A stretch of 64,000 nt of DNA from Jiangella endophytica (GCF_003427025.1 NZ_QVAI01000005.1:124001-188000), one strand, 5' to 3'; numbered from the stretch's first letter, positions 1 through 9,719 are shown. Notes: a model not told the origin generated them from the sequence alone. Made by a program: numbers and translations.

Positions 1-135
1 GCCCGCGACCTCGAGCTGGTCGTCGTCCGGGTCGTCGGCGCCGAGGTGGTCGGCGACCACGTGCTGACCGGTACCTGGTCCACCGGCGGCCCCGCCACCC
101 TGGCCGTCGTGCGTTCGGCGGCTCCTCCGGCCTGA
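1..135 (+). CDS. C-terminal fragment of an unidentified protein
   Basis: An open frame enters from the left edge and ends at TGA 133-135, giving the last 44 residues of a protein (valine-rich, ending in RSAAPPA). Codon use is typical of the host, so it is probably a real gene end. The fragment is too short for me to recognise a family. It lies just upstream of, and co-oriented with, the methyltransferase gene. Confidence 0.5.
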   Translation, partial: ARDLELVVVRVVGAEVVGDHVLTGTWSTGGPATLAVVRSAAPPA

Positions 136-238
136 CCCCACGTCCCGCGCGGTGTCATCATCCGGCGGGGGTGATGCCGGCGGCCCGGGCGGCCGGGAGG
201 ATCCGGTGGATCCGCCGATGTCCGTGGAAGGCGAACCG

Positions 239-1060
239 ATGGCAGTCGTGCTCCCGGCCTTCACCCCGCTCGAGGACAGCCTGTTCCTGACGTTGTACGC
301 CAGGGCCCTCGACTACCGCCGCCGGCACCCGATCCTCGGCGACGCCATGGCGGACCGGCTCGTCCGCGAACTCGACTACGACTACGACCAGCTGCGCATC
401 GACACCAACCTCGTGCTCAACGTCGCTCTGCGGGCCAAAAAACTGGACCAGGTGGCCGCGCGGTTCCTGGCCCGCCACCCCGACGCCGTCGGGGTGGATC
501 TGGGTGCCGGGCTGGACACTCGAGCGTTCCGGCTGGCGCCACCGCCCACCGCCGACTGGTACGACGTCGATCTCCCGGCGGTCAGCACGACCCGGGACGA
601 GGTGCTGGAGGAGCGGGCGAACGCGCACGTGATCGCGGCCGACGTGCGGGACCCGGACTGGCTCGACTCCGTCCCCGGCGACCGGCCGGCCGTCATCGTC
701 GCCGACGGCATGATGGCGTTCCTCAGCGAGGACGAGCTGGTCGCGCTATGGAACCGGCTCGTCGATCATTTTCCCAGCGGTGAGATCGCCTTCAACAGCT
801 ACACCCGCTTCGCCATCTGGATCGCGCGGCACGCCCGCGGCACCAAGTCCGTCGCCGACCTCGTCAAGTTCCCCGGCATGGACGACCCACGCGCACCCGA
901 GCAATGGAACCCGAAGCTGCAGCTGATCCGGGAGATCCTGCTCAGCCGCGAACCGGAGGTCGCCGAGTTCCCGCCGGCCTGGCGCCGCTACCACCGGGTG
1001 GCATCACACAGCACCGCCTGGTCCCGGACCGGAACGATCGTCCTGCACTACCGCTTCTGA
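239..1060 (+). CDS. class I SAM-dependent methyltransferase, Tcmp/PPM family
   Basis: A 273-residue protein resembling the Tcmp/leucine-carboxyl-methyltransferase family of O-methyltransferases. The N-terminal LPAFTPLEDSLFLTLYARA stretch is followed by the SAM-binding motif region VGVDLGAGLDTRAFRL and an acidic DLP/YDVDL strand end, then VIVADGMMAFLS as motif II/III. Family members methylate carboxyl or hydroxyl groups of small polyketide-like molecules; the substrate here cannot be read from sequence. I chose ATG 239 because GGAAGG lies about 8 nt upstream. ATG 218 and GTG 152 are in frame but would add a low-complexity glycine-rich leader. It converges on asd. Confidence 0.8.
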   Translation: MAVVLPAFTPLEDSLFLTLYARALDYRRRHPILGDAMADRLVRELDYDYDQLRIDTNLVLNVALRAKKLDQVAARFLARHPDAVGVDLGAGLDTRAFRLAPPPTADWYDVDLPAVSTTRDEVLEERANAHVIAADVRDPDWLDSVPGDRPAVIVADGMMAFLSEDELVALWNRLVDHFPSGEIAFNSYTRFAIWIARHARGTKSVADLVKFPGMDDPRAPEQWNPKLQLIREILLSREPEVAEFPPAWRRYHRVASHSTAWSRTGTIVLHYRF

Positions 1061-1088
1061 GCTCCGTACGGACGGGCTGCTCACGCCG

Positions 1089-2153
1089 TCAGGCGGTGGT
1101 GAGCTCCGCGGCCAGCAGCTCGGCGATCTGCGCGGTGTTGAGCGCCGCGCCCTTGCGGAGGTTGTCGCCGCAGACGAACAGCTCCAGCGAGTGGGGGTCG
1201 TCCAGCGAGCGGCGGATGCGGCCGACCCACGTCGGGTCGGTGCCGACCACGTCGGCCGGGGTCGGGAACTCGCCGCGGGCGGGGTCGTCGTAGAGCACGA
1301 CGCCGGGGGCGTCGCGCAGAATCTCCCAGGCCCGCTCGGTGGTGACCTCGTTCTCGAACGTGGCGTGCATGGTCACCGAGTGGGTGGTGACGACCGGCAC
1401 CCGGACGCAGGTGGCGGACACCTTGAGACCGGGGAGGTCGAGGATCTTCCGCGACTCGTTGCGGATCTTCAGCTCCTCGGAGCTCCAGCCGTCGTTCTTC
1501 AGCGAACCGGCCCACGGGACGACGTTCAGCGCGAGCGGCGCGGGGAACGGCCCGAGGTCGGAGCCGACCACCCGGCGGACGTCGCCCGGGTGGGTGCCCA
1601 GCTCGCGGTTGCCGGCGACCTTGTTGAGCTGGTCGTGCAGGGTGTCGATGCCGGCCTGACCAGCGCCGGACGCCGCCTGGTACGACGACGCGTGCAGCGC
1701 GGTGAGCCCCAGCTGGGCGTGCAGCGCGCCGAGCACCACGATCATCGACAGCGTCGTGCAGTTGGGGTTGGCGATGATGCCGCGCGGCCGGTTGCGGGCC
1801 ATGCGCGCGTTGACCTCGGGCACCACCAGCGGGACGTCGGGGTCCATGCGGAACGTGCCGGAGTTGTCGACCACGATGGCGCCACGCTCGGCGGCGACCG
1901 GCGCCCACTCGGCGGACACCTCATCGGGAACGTCGAACATGGCGACGTCGACGCCGTCGAAGACGTCGGCGGTCAACTCCTGGACCTCGACCTCCTCGCC
2001 GCGGACGGTGAGCCGGCGGCCGGCGGAGCGGGCCGACGCGATGAGCCGGATCTCGCCCCAGACGTTCTGCCGGGTCGAGAGGATGTCGCGCATGACGGTG
2101 CCGACGGCGCCGGTGGCGCCGACGACGGCGAGAGTGGGACGGTTGTCGCTCAT
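1089..2153 (-). CDS. asd: aspartate-semialdehyde dehydrogenase
   Basis: A 354-residue Asd, which reduces aspartyl-4-phosphate to aspartate-4-semialdehyde with NADPH. This is the second step of the lysine, diaminopimelate, methionine and threonine pathway. The nucleotide-binding GATGAVG motif is at residues 12-18 and the catalytic cysteine in NPNCTT at about residue 132. The length is normal. Its start overlaps the end of the upstream aspartate kinase gene by 4 nt (ATGA), so the two are translationally coupled, the classical actinobacterial ask-asd operon. Confidence 0.97.
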   Translation of the reverse strand: MSDNRPTLAVVGATGAVGTVMRDILSTRQNVWGEIRLIASARSAGRRLTVRGEEVEVQELTADVFDGVDVAMFDVPDEVSAEWAPVAAERGAIVVDNSGTFRMDPDVPLVVPEVNARMARNRPRGIIANPNCTTLSMIVVLGALHAQLGLTALHASSYQAASGAGQAGIDTLHDQLNKVAGNRELGTHPGDVRRVVGSDLGPFPAPLALNVVPWAGSLKNDGWSSEELKIRNESRKILDLPGLKVSATCVRVPVVTTHSVTMHATFENEVTTERAWEILRDAPGVVLYDDPARGEFPTPADVVGTDPTWVGRIRRSLDDPHSLELFVCGDNLRKGAALNTAQIAELLAAELTTA

Positions 2154-3424
2154 CGGCCGGTCCCCCCGTACACGACCGCCTCGACCTGATCGGCGTCGAG
2201 GTCGAAGGCCCGGTGGATGGCGGTGACCGCAGCGTCGATGTCGTCGGCGCGGACCACGACCGAGATGCGGATCTCGGACGTCGAGATCATCTCGATGTTC
2301 ACCCCGGCGTCGGCCAGCGAGCTGAAGAACTTCGCGCTGACCCCTGGGTGACTGCGCATGCCGGCGCCGATGAGCGACACCTTGCCGATGCCGTCGTCGT
2401 AGCGCAGCGACTCGAAGCCGACCGTGCCCTGGATGGCCGTCAGCGCCTCGACGCCCTTGCGCCCGTCGCTGGCCGGCAACGTGAACGAGATGTCGGTGCG
2501 GTTGGTGTCGACGGCCGAGACATTCTGCACGATCATGTCGATGTTGACGTCGGCCGCGGCGACCGAACTGAAGATCGTGGCGGCCTCGCCGACCTTGTCG
2601 GGGACGCCCACGACGGTGATCTTCGCCTCGCTGCTGTCGTGCGCGACGCCGGAGATGATCGGCTGCTCCATGTCGGCCTGCTCACTTCCCTGGGAATCGG
2701 ACACCCACGTGCCGGTGAGCGTCGAGAAACTGGACCGCACGTGAATCGGGATGCCGTAGCGGCGCGCGTACTCGACGCAACGCAGGTGCAGGATCTTCGA
2801 CCCGCACGCGGCCATCTCGAGCATCTCCTCGTAGGAGATGTGCGGAATGCGGCGCGCGACCGGGACGATGCGAGGGTCGGCGGTGAAGACGCCGTCGACG
2901 TCGGTGTAGATCTCGCACACGTCGGCGTTCAACGCCGCCGCCAGCGCCACGGCCGTGGTGTCCGAGCCGCCACGGCCGAGCGTCGTGATGTCCTTGCTGT
3001 CCTGGCTGACGCCCTGGAAGCCGGCCACGATGGCGATGGCACCGCCGTCGAGCGCCTGGCGGATGCGTCCAGGCGTGACGTCGATGATGCGGGCGCGGCC
3101 GTGCACGGAGTCGGTGATGACGCCGGCCTGGCTGCCGGTGAACGACCGGGCCTCGTGGCCGAGGTCGCCGATGGCCATGGCCAGCAACGCCATGGACATG
3201 CGCTCACCGGACGTGAGCAGCATGTCGAGTTCGCGGGCCGGCGGCAGCGGCGAGACCTGCTGGGCCAGATCGAGCAGCTCATCAGTGGTGTCGCCCATGG
3301 CGGAGACGACCACGACAACCTCGTGGCCCTCCTTCTTGGTGGCGACGATGCGTTGCGCCACCCGCTTGATGGCCGCGGCGTCAGCGACGGAGGAACCCCC
3401 GTACTTCTGCACAACCAGCCCCAC
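2150..3424 (-). CDS. lysC: aspartate kinase
   Basis: A 424-residue aspartokinase phosphorylating aspartate at the head of the aspartate-family pathway. The N-terminal kinase motif KYGGSSVAD is at about residues 8-16, with a catalytic domain to about residue 250 and two C-terminal ACT domains (regions around VVGVPDKVG and [11 protein letters not shown]). These normally give feedback control by lysine and threonine. In actinobacterial homologues an internal start makes a beta chain of the ACT domains; I did not verify such a site here. The gene overlaps asd by 4 nt. The start is the first ATG of the conserved [10 protein letters not shown]. Confidence 0.97.
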   Translation of the reverse strand: MGLVVQKYGGSSVADAAAIKRVAQRIVATKKEGHEVVVVVSAMGDTTDELLDLAQQVSPLPPARELDMLLTSGERMSMALLAMAIGDLGHEARSFTGSQAGVITDSVHGRARIIDVTPGRIRQALDGGAIAIVAGFQGVSQDSKDITTLGRGGSDTTAVALAAALNADVCEIYTDVDGVFTADPRIVPVARRIPHISYEEMLEMAACGSKILHLRCVEYARRYGIPIHVRSSFSTLTGTWVSDSQGSEQADMEQPIISGVAHDSSEAKITVVGVPDKVGEAATIFSSVAAADVNIDMIVQNVSAVDTNRTDISFTLPASDGRKGVEALTAIQGTVGFESLRYDDGIGKVSLIGAGMRSHPGVSAKFFSSLADAGVNIEMISTSEIRISVVVRADDIDAAVTAIHRAFDLDADQVEAVVYGGTGR

Positions 3425-3527
3425 GGCACACTCCTCCCACAGCCATCAGTGCCCCTGGCAGTCTAGGCGACCTGCTGACTGTGCCCCGAGACGTCCGGAT
3501 CGCGGGACAGGATGTTCGGAGTTCGGC

Positions 3528-4130
3528 CTACAGTTCGGCCTCGACGGGCAGCAGCGCCTCCTGCGCCACCTCGATGCGTTCGTCGTGGTGATCGAGGCGG
3601 GTGTGGGCGATCAGGGAGTGCAGCGCACGCAGTGCCGAACCCGCCGTCGAGCCCCACGAGGACAGGTAGGAGAACTGCCACCACCACAGCGCCTCGATGA
3701 CCCGGCCGTCCTTGTAGTGCGACAGCCCGTGCAGCAGGTCCTGGGCGATGCTGGCGAGGTCGTCGGAGAGCCGGAACCCGGTGGCGCCGCGCTCGGGGTC
3801 GACAGGATCGACGACCTCGACGTAGCCGTCGACGGGCTCCAGCAGGGCGGCGATGCGCATGCGCAGCTCGTCGACGTCGGCGTCGGGGCCGGCGTCGGGC
3901 TCGAACCGCTCGTCGGGCACGACGTCGCTGATGGCGCCGAGCCGCCCGCCGGCCAGGCTCAGCTGGCTGACCTCGAGGAGCAGCAGCGACAGCGTGCTGC
4001 CGGGGTCGGCGCCACGGGCGATCTCGCGGACGGCCAGCAGGAAGCTCTCGATCTGGTCGGCGATCTCCGCGGCGAAGTCGCCGTACTCGGTGGCAGGGTC
4101 GTCGGCAGGTCGTGTCACAGTGCTAGACAT
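3528..4130 (-). CDS. DUF5063 domain protein
   Basis: A 200-residue cytoplasmic protein matching the actinobacterial DUF5063 family, whose function is unknown. It is acidic at the N-terminus and mostly helical, with no signal peptide or membrane segment. I chose ATG 4130 (MSSTVTRP), which overlaps the recR stop by 8 nt; the longer in-frame start at 4211 would run deep into recR. Position directly after recR is conserved in actinomycetes, suggesting co-expression but not proving a role in recombination. Confidence 0.85.
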   Translation of the reverse strand: MSSTVTRPADDPATEYGDFAAEIADQIESFLLAVREIARGADPGSTLSLLLLEVSQLSLAGGRLGAISDVVPDERFEPDAGPDADVDELRMRIAALLEPVDGYVEVVDPVDPERGATGFRLSDDLASIAQDLLHGLSHYKDGRVIEALWWWQFSYLSSWGSTAGSALRALHSLIAHTRLDHHDERIEVAQEALLPVEAEL

Positions 4131-4722
4131 CCAGCAGTCTCCGTCCTTCGAATGCGCGGCCCAAGGTGACCTCGTCGGCGTACTCGAGATCACCGCCCAC
4201 AGGCAGTCCACTGGCCAGCCGCGTGACGCGCAACCCCATCGGCTTGATCATCCGGGCCAGATAGGTCGCCGTCGCCTCGCCTTCGAGGTTCGGGTCGGTG
4301 GCCAGGATGATCTCCTGCACGGTGTCGTCGGCCAGTCTGGTCATCAGCTCACGCACGCGCAGATCGTCGGGACCGACGCCCTCGATGGGGCTGATGGCGC
4401 CGCCCAGCACGTGATAGCGGCCGCGGAACTCGCGAGTGCGCTCGATGGCGACGACGTCCTTCGGCTCCTCGACGACGCAGAGCACGGTGGGGTCGCGGCG
4501 AGGGTCGAGGCAGATGCGGCACTGCTCCTGCTGCGCGACGTTGCCGCACACCGTGCAGAACCGCACCTTCTCCTTGACCTCGGTGAGCGCGGCGACCAGC
4601 CGGCGCACGTCGTCGGCGTCGGCCGCGAGCAGGTGGAACGCGATGCGCTGGGCGCTCTTCGGCCCGACGCCGGGTAACCGCCCCAGCTCGTCGATCAGGT
4701 CTTGGACGACGCCTTCGTACAT
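4123..4722 (-). CDS. recR: recombination mediator protein RecR
   Basis: A 199-residue RecR, full length, which works with RecO and RecF to load RecA at ssDNA gaps. The helix-hairpin-helix region [19 protein letters not shown] is at residues 12-30. It is followed by a four-cysteine zinc finger (CTVCGN then CRIC, about residues 56-72) and a Toprim domain ([12 protein letters not shown] onward). It sits between ybaB and the DUF5063 gene in the conserved dnaX-ybaB-recR order. Confidence 0.97.
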   Translation of the reverse strand: MYEGVVQDLIDELGRLPGVGPKSAQRIAFHLLAADADDVRRLVAALTEVKEKVRFCTVCGNVAQQEQCRICLDPRRDPTVLCVVEEPKDVVAIERTREFRGRYHVLGGAISPIEGVGPDDLRVRELMTRLADDTVQEIILATDPNLEGEATATYLARMIKPMGLRVTRLASGLPVGGDLEYADEVTLGRAFEGRRLLDV

Positions 4723-4734
4723 GACGGCCTCGGC

Positions 4735-5211
4735 TCAGCTGCCCTGGCCGGACGGGCGCTCGTCGCCCTCGATCTCGCCCCGGATGGTGTCCTGGGCGCC
4801 GCCGGGTGCACCGGGTGCGCCGGGCGCACCGGGTGCGCCGCCGCCGAACAGGCCGGCCAGCGGGTTGCCCGCGCCGCCGGCGCCGCCGAGCAGGCCCGCG
4901 ACGTCGGCGTTGATCGAGCCCAGCTGCTCGTTGGCGCGGCGCTGGATCTCGGCGTGCGCGTCGCGGACCGCGGCGATGATGAGATCGGCCAGCGTCTCGA
5001 CGTCGTCGGGATCGACGACGGAGGGGTCCAGCTGCAGGTCGGTGAGCTCGCCGGCGCCCGTGACGGTGGCCCGGACCAGCCCGCCGCCGGCGCTGCCGGT
5101 GGCCTCGGCCTCGGTGATGTCCTGCTGGGCGGAGAGGAGCTGCTCCTGCATGCGCTGGGCCTGTTGCAGCAGCTGGCTCATGTCGAAGCCTTCGGAATCA
5201 GGCGGAAACAC
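4735..5211 (-). CDS. YbaB/EbfC family nucleoid-associated protein
   Basis: A 158-residue YbaB/EbfC protein, a small dimeric DNA-binding nucleoid protein. The conserved core MSQLLQQAQRMQEQL and the later GELTDLQLDPSVVDP are visible. The C-terminal tail is unusual: about 50 residues rich in glycine, alanine and proline with four GAP repeats (DNA repeat near 4807-4845). I prefer GTG 5211 because a strong GAGGAGG lies 5-6 nt upstream; the ATG at 5229 would place that SD inside the gene, and ATG 5181 lacks one. It lies between dnaX and recR, 12 nt from recR. Confidence 0.92.
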   Translation of the reverse strand: MFPPDSEGFDMSQLLQQAQRMQEQLLSAQQDITEAEATGSAGGGLVRATVTGAGELTDLQLDPSVVDPDDVETLADLIIAAVRDAHAEIQRRANEQLGSINADVAGLLGGAGGAGNPLAGLFGGGAPGAPGAPGAPGGAQDTIRGEIEGDERPSGQGS

Positions 5212-5312
5212 GGCTGCCTCCTCACCCACGCGGGGTCTTGTCTTGGCACATGGTCACAGCGAGCCTACGTCACCGACCCGGCCCGATCTGACCAGGTGCG
5301 TTGACGAAGTGA

Positions 5313-7835
5313 TCACTCGTGCTCGATCTCCGCGATGACGGTGGCGCCGAGCGTCCGTTCGAGCAGCTCGCGCTCGGACACGCCGTCGTCGGCCAGATCG
5401 GCGTCGCCGTCGGGATCGGCGTCGTCGTCGGTGGCCCGGCGAGCTCGAGCGGCATCGTCCCCGGTGGTCGCGGCGCCTGCCGCGGCACCGGCCGTCGCGC
5501 CGCCGCTCTGCTCCTTGACCAGGCGGGCGGCCTGCTTGGCCGCGGCCGCACGGCCGGACGGCGGCGCGTCGGGAGCGGCGTCGCCCGGGCCGCGGGGGTC
5601 GCCGGCGGGCGGCGTGGGCTGTGGTTGCGGCTGCGGTTCGGCCGACGGCGCAGGCCGGGCCGGGGCTGCGGGCGCGGACGGCGCGGCGGCGGCGCGGTTC
5701 TGGGCCGACGGGTCGGCGGACGGGTCGACGATGGCGTCGACGCGAAGGTCGAGCAGCAGGACCTCCTTGATGGCCTGCTGCAGGCACTCCTGGAAGTCCG
5801 CACGGCGGGCGAAGGTGTCGCGCAGCGTGGGCTGCCGGAACGCGAGGGTCAGCACACCGTCGGACACGTCGGAGACGACGGACTCCTGGGAGATCAGGCT
5901 CCACGGGGTGCGCTTGATCTCCTTGAGCCGGACCAGCACCTCGGGCCACATGCGGCGCAGGTCGGCGACGCCGCCCGACGCTCCGGCGGCCGGGATCGGC
6001 TGCGGCGCCGGCGTCGGTGCCGCAGCGGGCGGCGGCGTGCCAGCCTGCGGAGGCCGGGCCGCTTGGGCGGGCTGGGGCGCCTGAGCGGGCGGCTGCTCGG
6101 CCAGCGGGGTCTGGGTGGGAGCTGCCGCCGCCTCGTGGGCCCGCGGCGCGGACGGCAGGTCGGGCTCGGCCACGGCCGCCGGCTCGTCGGCCGGCGACCA
6201 GTCGGGTGCACCAGGCTCGTCGGCGGGCGCCTCGAACGTGGGCGCCGGCCGGCTGACGGGCTCGGACGGCAGCGGCGCGACGTCGGCGGACTCAGCGGCA
6301 GGTGGCGGACTCGGCGCCGGCTCGGCTGGGGCTGCTGCCGCGTCGGGAACCGGGGGTGCGGGGGCGGACGCCGTCGGTGCCGGCTCGGCCGGCGGCGGCG
6401 CGGCGACCGGAGCCGTTGCCTCGGGCGAGGCCGCGGCAGGCGGCGCGGCGACCGGAGCCGTTGCCTCGGGCGTCGCGGGCGGGGCCGTGGCCGGCGGCGA
6501 CGTGGGCGGGGCCGTGGCCGGCGGCGACGTGGGCGCGGAGTCGGCGGACGGGTTCACCCGCGCGAACGCGGCCGCCCGCTTGGACACGCCCGGCGGAGCC
6601 TCGGCGACCGGCGCCGGGGGCTCGGCCGGCGCGGCAGTGACCGGTGCTGCGGCGGACGGGAGCGGCTCGCCGCCGGTGAGCCGGCGCTCGACGCGATCGA
6701 GGCGAGCCTGGACGCCGGAGACGGTGTCGTCGGCGCCGGGCAGCAGCAGCCGCGCACACACCAGCTCGAGCTGCAGCCGCGTCGGCGTGGCGCCCTTCAT
6801 GGCGGTGATGCCCTCGTCGACGACGGCGGCCAGCCGGACGAGGTCGGACGGGCCGAACCGAGTGGCCTGCATGGCCATGCGTTCGGCCTGCTCGGGCGGG
6901 AGGTCCAGCAGCCCCTCGGCGACGGCGTCGGGCGCCGCCCGCAGGACGATGAGGTCGCGGAAGCGCTCCAGCAGGTCGGTGAGGAACCGCCGAGGGTCGT
7001 GCCCGGCGTCCATGACCTGGTCGACCGCGGCGTAGACCGATCGGCCGTCGGCCGCGGAGATGGCCTCGACGACCTGGTCGAGCATGGCGGCGTCGGTGAA
7101 CCCGAGCAGCGCCACCGCGAGGTCGTACGTGACGCCGTCGTCGCCCGCACCGGCGATGAGCTGGCCGAGGATCGACTGCGCGTCGCGCGCGGACCCGGCG
7201 CCGGCCCGGGCGACCAGCGCCAGCGCGGCCGGCTCGATGGGCACGCCCTCCTGCTCGCAGATCCAGCCGAGGTTCTGCTGCAGCGTCTTCGTGGGGATGA
7301 GCCGGAACGGGTAGTGGTGCGTACGCGACCGGATGGTGCCGATGATCTTGTCGGGCGCCGTGGTGGCGAAGATGAACTTGAGGTGAGCCGGCGGCTCCTC
7401 GATCAGCTTGAGCAGCGCGTTCGCCGCGCCCGGGCCCAGCTGGTGCGCCTCGTCGATGATGTAGATCTTGAACCGCGACGACACGGGCGCGAAGTGGGCC
7501 TTCTCGCGCAGGTCGCGGGCGTCGTCGACCAGGCCGTGCGTGGCGGCGTCGAGCTCGACGACGTCGATGTTGCCGGACCCGTTCGGCGCGAGGTCGAGGC
7601 ACGACTGGCACTGCCCGCACGGCTCGTCGGTGGGGCCCTTCTCGCAGTTCAGCGACCGCGCCAGAATGCGCGCCGACGACGTCTTGCCGCACCCGCGCGG
7701 GCCGGAGAAGAGGTAGGCGTGGTGGACGCGGTCGTTGGCCAGCGCCCGCATCAGCGGGACGGTGACATGCTCCTGCCCCACCACGTCAGCGAACCGGCCT
7801 GGCCGATAGGTGCGATACAGAGCTAGCGACGACAC
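5313..7835 (-). CDS. dnaX: DNA polymerase III subunit gamma/tau
   Basis: An 840-residue clamp-loader ATPase. The conserved start VSSLALYRTYRPGRFADVVGQ fixes the GTG at 7835; a longer frame to 7964 would read into the SRP RNA. The AAA+ region shows Walker A GPRGCGKTS, a four-cysteine zinc module (CEKGPTDEPCGQCQSC), the DEAH-type IDEAHQLG and a sensor-1 region. After the collar domain comes a long Ala/Pro/Thr/Glu-rich linker (about residues 385-640) with internal tandem repeats, then the tau C-terminal domain (RMWPEVLVRLKEIKR). The linker is longer and more repetitive than in model bacteria. Confidence 0.95.
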   Translation of the reverse strand: MSSLALYRTYRPGRFADVVGQEHVTVPLMRALANDRVHHAYLFSGPRGCGKTSSARILARSLNCEKGPTDEPCGQCQSCLDLAPNGSGNIDVVELDAATHGLVDDARDLREKAHFAPVSSRFKIYIIDEAHQLGPGAANALLKLIEEPPAHLKFIFATTAPDKIIGTIRSRTHHYPFRLIPTKTLQQNLGWICEQEGVPIEPAALALVARAGAGSARDAQSILGQLIAGAGDDGVTYDLAVALLGFTDAAMLDQVVEAISAADGRSVYAAVDQVMDAGHDPRRFLTDLLERFRDLIVLRAAPDAVAEGLLDLPPEQAERMAMQATRFGPSDLVRLAAVVDEGITAMKGATPTRLQLELVCARLLLPGADDTVSGVQARLDRVERRLTGGEPLPSAAAPVTAAPAEPPAPVAEAPPGVSKRAAAFARVNPSADSAPTSPPATAPPTSPPATAPPATPEATAPVAAPPAAASPEATAPVAAPPPAEPAPTASAPAPPVPDAAAAPAEPAPSPPPAAESADVAPLPSEPVSRPAPTFEAPADEPGAPDWSPADEPAAVAEPDLPSAPRAHEAAAAPTQTPLAEQPPAQAPQPAQAARPPQAGTPPPAAAPTPAPQPIPAAGASGGVADLRRMWPEVLVRLKEIKRTPWSLISQESVVSDVSDGVLTLAFRQPTLRDTFARRADFQECLQQAIKEVLLLDLRVDAIVDPSADPSAQNRAAAAPSAPAAPARPAPSAEPQPQPQPTPPAGDPRGPGDAAPDAPPSGRAAAAKQAARLVKEQSGGATAGAAAGAATTGDDAARARRATDDDADPDGDADLADDGVSERELLERTLGATVIAEIEHE
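6480..6533. repeat. 27-bp tandem repeat, two perfect copies, inside dnaX
   Basis: Positions 6480-6506 and 6507-6533 are identical 27-mers encoding the repeated TSPPATAPP-type segment of the dnaX linker. A second imperfect pair of about 33 nt (6395-6427 and 6440-6472) encodes the EATAPVAAPP repeats. Both units are multiples of 3, so copy-number change would keep the frame. Confidence 0.85.
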
Positions 7836-7883
7836 CTTGCGAACCCTAGTCGTCCCCGCCGACAGATTCCCATCGAGGACGCA

Positions 7884-7977
7884 AAGGACCCCTCGCGCAC
7901 CCGGTAGAGCCCACTTACCCTTGCTGCCTTCCGGCCCTGGGGGAGTTAGGCGGGGTGCCGCCACGCGAGGGGTCGGC
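7884..7977 (-). ncRNA. ffs: bacterial small signal recognition particle RNA
   Basis: Read on the minus strand, the region folds as a long hairpin: the ends GACCCCTCGCG and CGCGAGGGGTC (7964-7974 and 7887-7897) are perfectly complementary. The apical part carries the conserved SRP domain GGCCGGAAGGCAGCA with its GGAA tetraloop and asymmetric internal loop. It binds Ffh and targets nascent membrane proteins. Its place between dnaX and tRNA-Ser is the usual actinobacterial one. Exact ends are uncertain by a few nucleotides. Confidence 0.93.
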
Positions 7978-8061
7978 TGCCAGTGTACGTGCTCGGCGGC
8001 TCGGCATCACATCGCGCCGCCGATTTCAGGCGGAGCGCCCACGTCCGATAACCTCTCCGAC

Positions 8062-8149
8062 GGAGGATTCGCCTAGTGGCCTAGGGCGCACGCTTGGAAA
8101 GCGTGTTGGGAGCAATCCCTCAGGGGTTCGAATCCCCTATCCTCCGCCA
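8062..8149 (+). tRNA. tRNA-Ser (anticodon GGA)
   Basis: The acceptor stem GGAGGAT pairs with ATCCTCC. The anticodon stem-loop CGCTTGGAAAGCG shows GGA, there is a long class II variable arm, and the T arm contains GGTTCGAATCC. The encoded G discriminator at 8146 is followed by CCA at 8147-8149. The 3' part (8092-8149) doubles as the left attachment site of the integrated element, so the tRNA stays intact because the element supplies its 3' end. Confidence 0.97.
8092..8149 (+). repeat. attL: attL: 58-bp direct repeat, tRNA side
   Basis: Identical over 58 nt to 25394-25451, running from the 5' side of the anticodon stem through CCA. The base immediately before (8091) and after (8150) differs from the other copy. 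The integrase gene lies 75 bp inside. The crossover point is probably in the anticodon region, as for other tyrosine integrases using tRNA genes (inference). Confidence 0.93.
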
Positions 8150-8224
8150 CGCTCACCAGGGCAGACGCACCGACCGGCCTCAAGCGAGGTCGGGCCGGTG
8201 GGGCCGTTCGTCTCAGTTCTCGTC

Positions 8225-9472
8225 TCATTTGCCTTCGCCGTCGGCCTTCTCGTCGTCGCCCTGGTCCGCCCACAGCAGCCCGTCCACCTGCGCCGCGACC
8301 GCTCGTCGGATCGGGTCGGTGACGTGCTGGTATCGGGCCGCCATCGCTGTCGACGACCATCCCATGATGGACATGACGGTGCGTTCCGGCACGCCGAGGA
8401 TCAGCAGCACGGTCGACGCCGTATGCCGGGCATCGTGCAGCCGGCCGTCACGAACGCCGGCGGACTTCAGCAGCCGCTTCCACTCGTGACAGTCGGTCGC
8501 CGGGGCGAGCGCTCTCCCGTTGGGCTTGGCGAACACCCAGCCCTCGTCCTTCCAGTCATCCCCGGCGGCGATCCGCTCGGCGTCCTGCTCCTTCCGGTGA
8601 GTTTCGAGCAGCGTGACGAGCTGGGTCGGTAGTCCGACGACGCGGCGGCCGGCGCGTGACTTCGTGTCCTTCGTGTCGGCGTTGACCTGGATGCGCTGCG
8701 GGCAGTCGCCAGCCTTCTGCCGTCCGCACGTCTCGCCGCAGCCGTGGGCGAACTTCGGCCGCAGCCGGCTACGGCGGACGCGCAAGGTCCCGGTCTCCAG
8801 GTCGAGATGCGACCACTTCAACCCCAGCGCCTCACCCTGTCGAAGACCCAACGCCAGCGCGACCGCCCACCGGGCACTGTTCCGGCGCTCGCCGGCCACC
8901 TTCAGCAGCCGCTTGACCTCGTCGATGTCGTACGGCTCGACCTCGATCTCCTGGACGTTCGGAGCCTTCGCCTGGGTGGCCGGGTTCGAGGTCAGGTACT
9001 TGCGTCGCACGGCTTCGTTCAGCGCGGCCCGGATGGTCCGATGCACGTGGTGCGCCGTTCCCGCGCTGCGACCCTTCTCCTTCTGCATGGTCGCGTACAG
9101 CTTCTCCAGGTGCTCGGGCTGCAGGCGTTCGAGGCGGTGCTTCCCGACACCGGGCACCAGGTGAACCCTGATGTCCCGGCGATACCCGTCGTGCGTGTAC
9201 TCGCTGATCGCGGGCGGAGCGGCGATGTTCTCGATCCAATGGGTTAGCCACCTCTCGACGGTCCACCGTTGGCCGGCCTTGCGTACGGCTCCGGCGTCGC
9301 GGTCGCGTTCGAGCTTGCGCACCGCGGCGATGACCTCGGCTTCGGTCTTGCGTTGCACGTGTCGGCGGTCCGGGGAGCCGTCGTCCTTGATGCCAACGGT
9401 GACGCGGCCGTGCCAGTCGCCGTCCTTACCGAGATAGATGCTCGACGCGCCGTTGGGTCTGCGGGTGGCCAT
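8225..9472 (-). CDS. int: tyrosine site-specific integrase
   Basis: A 415-residue tyrosine recombinase that would join attP to the tRNA-Ser attB. It has an N-terminal arm-binding domain, a SAM-like core-binding domain (about 70-160) and a catalytic domain. The active-site set is complete: R211 (LGLRQGEAL), H346xxR349 (LHDARHT), W372 and Y381 (ARYQHVTD). A cysteine-rich insert (HGCGETCGRQKAGDC, about 243-257) sits in the catalytic domain. ATG 9472 (MATRRPNG) overlaps the xis stop by 1 nt (TGATG); the in-frame start at 9535 would run into xis. Placement next to the tRNA fits an AICE left end. Confidence 0.96.
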   Translation of the reverse strand: MATRRPNGASSIYLGKDGDWHGRVTVGIKDDGSPDRRHVQRKTEAEVIAAVRKLERDRDAGAVRKAGQRWTVERWLTHWIENIAAPPAISEYTHDGYRRDIRVHLVPGVGKHRLERLQPEHLEKLYATMQKEKGRSAGTAHHVHRTIRAALNEAVRRKYLTSNPATQAKAPNVQEIEVEPYDIDEVKRLLKVAGERRNSARWAVALALGLRQGEALGLKWSHLDLETGTLRVRRSRLRPKFAHGCGETCGRQKAGDCPQRIQVNADTKDTKSRAGRRVVGLPTQLVTLLETHRKEQDAERIAAGDDWKDEGWVFAKPNGRALAPATDCHEWKRLLKSAGVRDGRLHDARHTASTVLLILGVPERTVMSIMGWSSTAMAARYQHVTDPIRRAVAAQVDGLLWADQGDDEKADGEGK

Positions 9473-9702
9473 CACGCCACCTGTCCCGCAGCTTCGGCAC
9501 GGCTCAGCTGGTCCGCGACGTACTCGCGCAGGCACTCCAGCGGCACGCGGCGGAGGTAGCCGATCTTGATGGAGCGGACCGCTCCGTCCATGACCAGCGC
9601 GTACATCGTGGTCCGGCCGATGCGCAGATAGCGTGCGGCTTCCTCGATGGTCAGGACGTCACCGGCTGATCGGATTTCGATCAGTGTCTCGTCGTGGTTC
9701 AT
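9472..9702 (-). CDS. xis: excisionase / helix-turn-helix protein
   Basis: A 76-residue protein with a MerR-like winged helix of the excisionase type (LTIEEAARYLRIGRTTMYALV, then IKIGYLRRVPLECL). It would bind the attachment regions and bias the integrase toward excision. It stops within the int start codon, so the two are co-translated. It lies 17 nt downstream of rep. The size and order rep-xis-int match pSAM2-type elements. Confidence 0.9.
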   Translation of the reverse strand: MNHDETLIEIRSAGDVLTIEEAARYLRIGRTTMYALVMDGAVRSIKIGYLRRVPLECLREYVADQLSRAEAAGQVA

Positions 9703-9719
9703 ACGGGCTGTTCCTTCCG

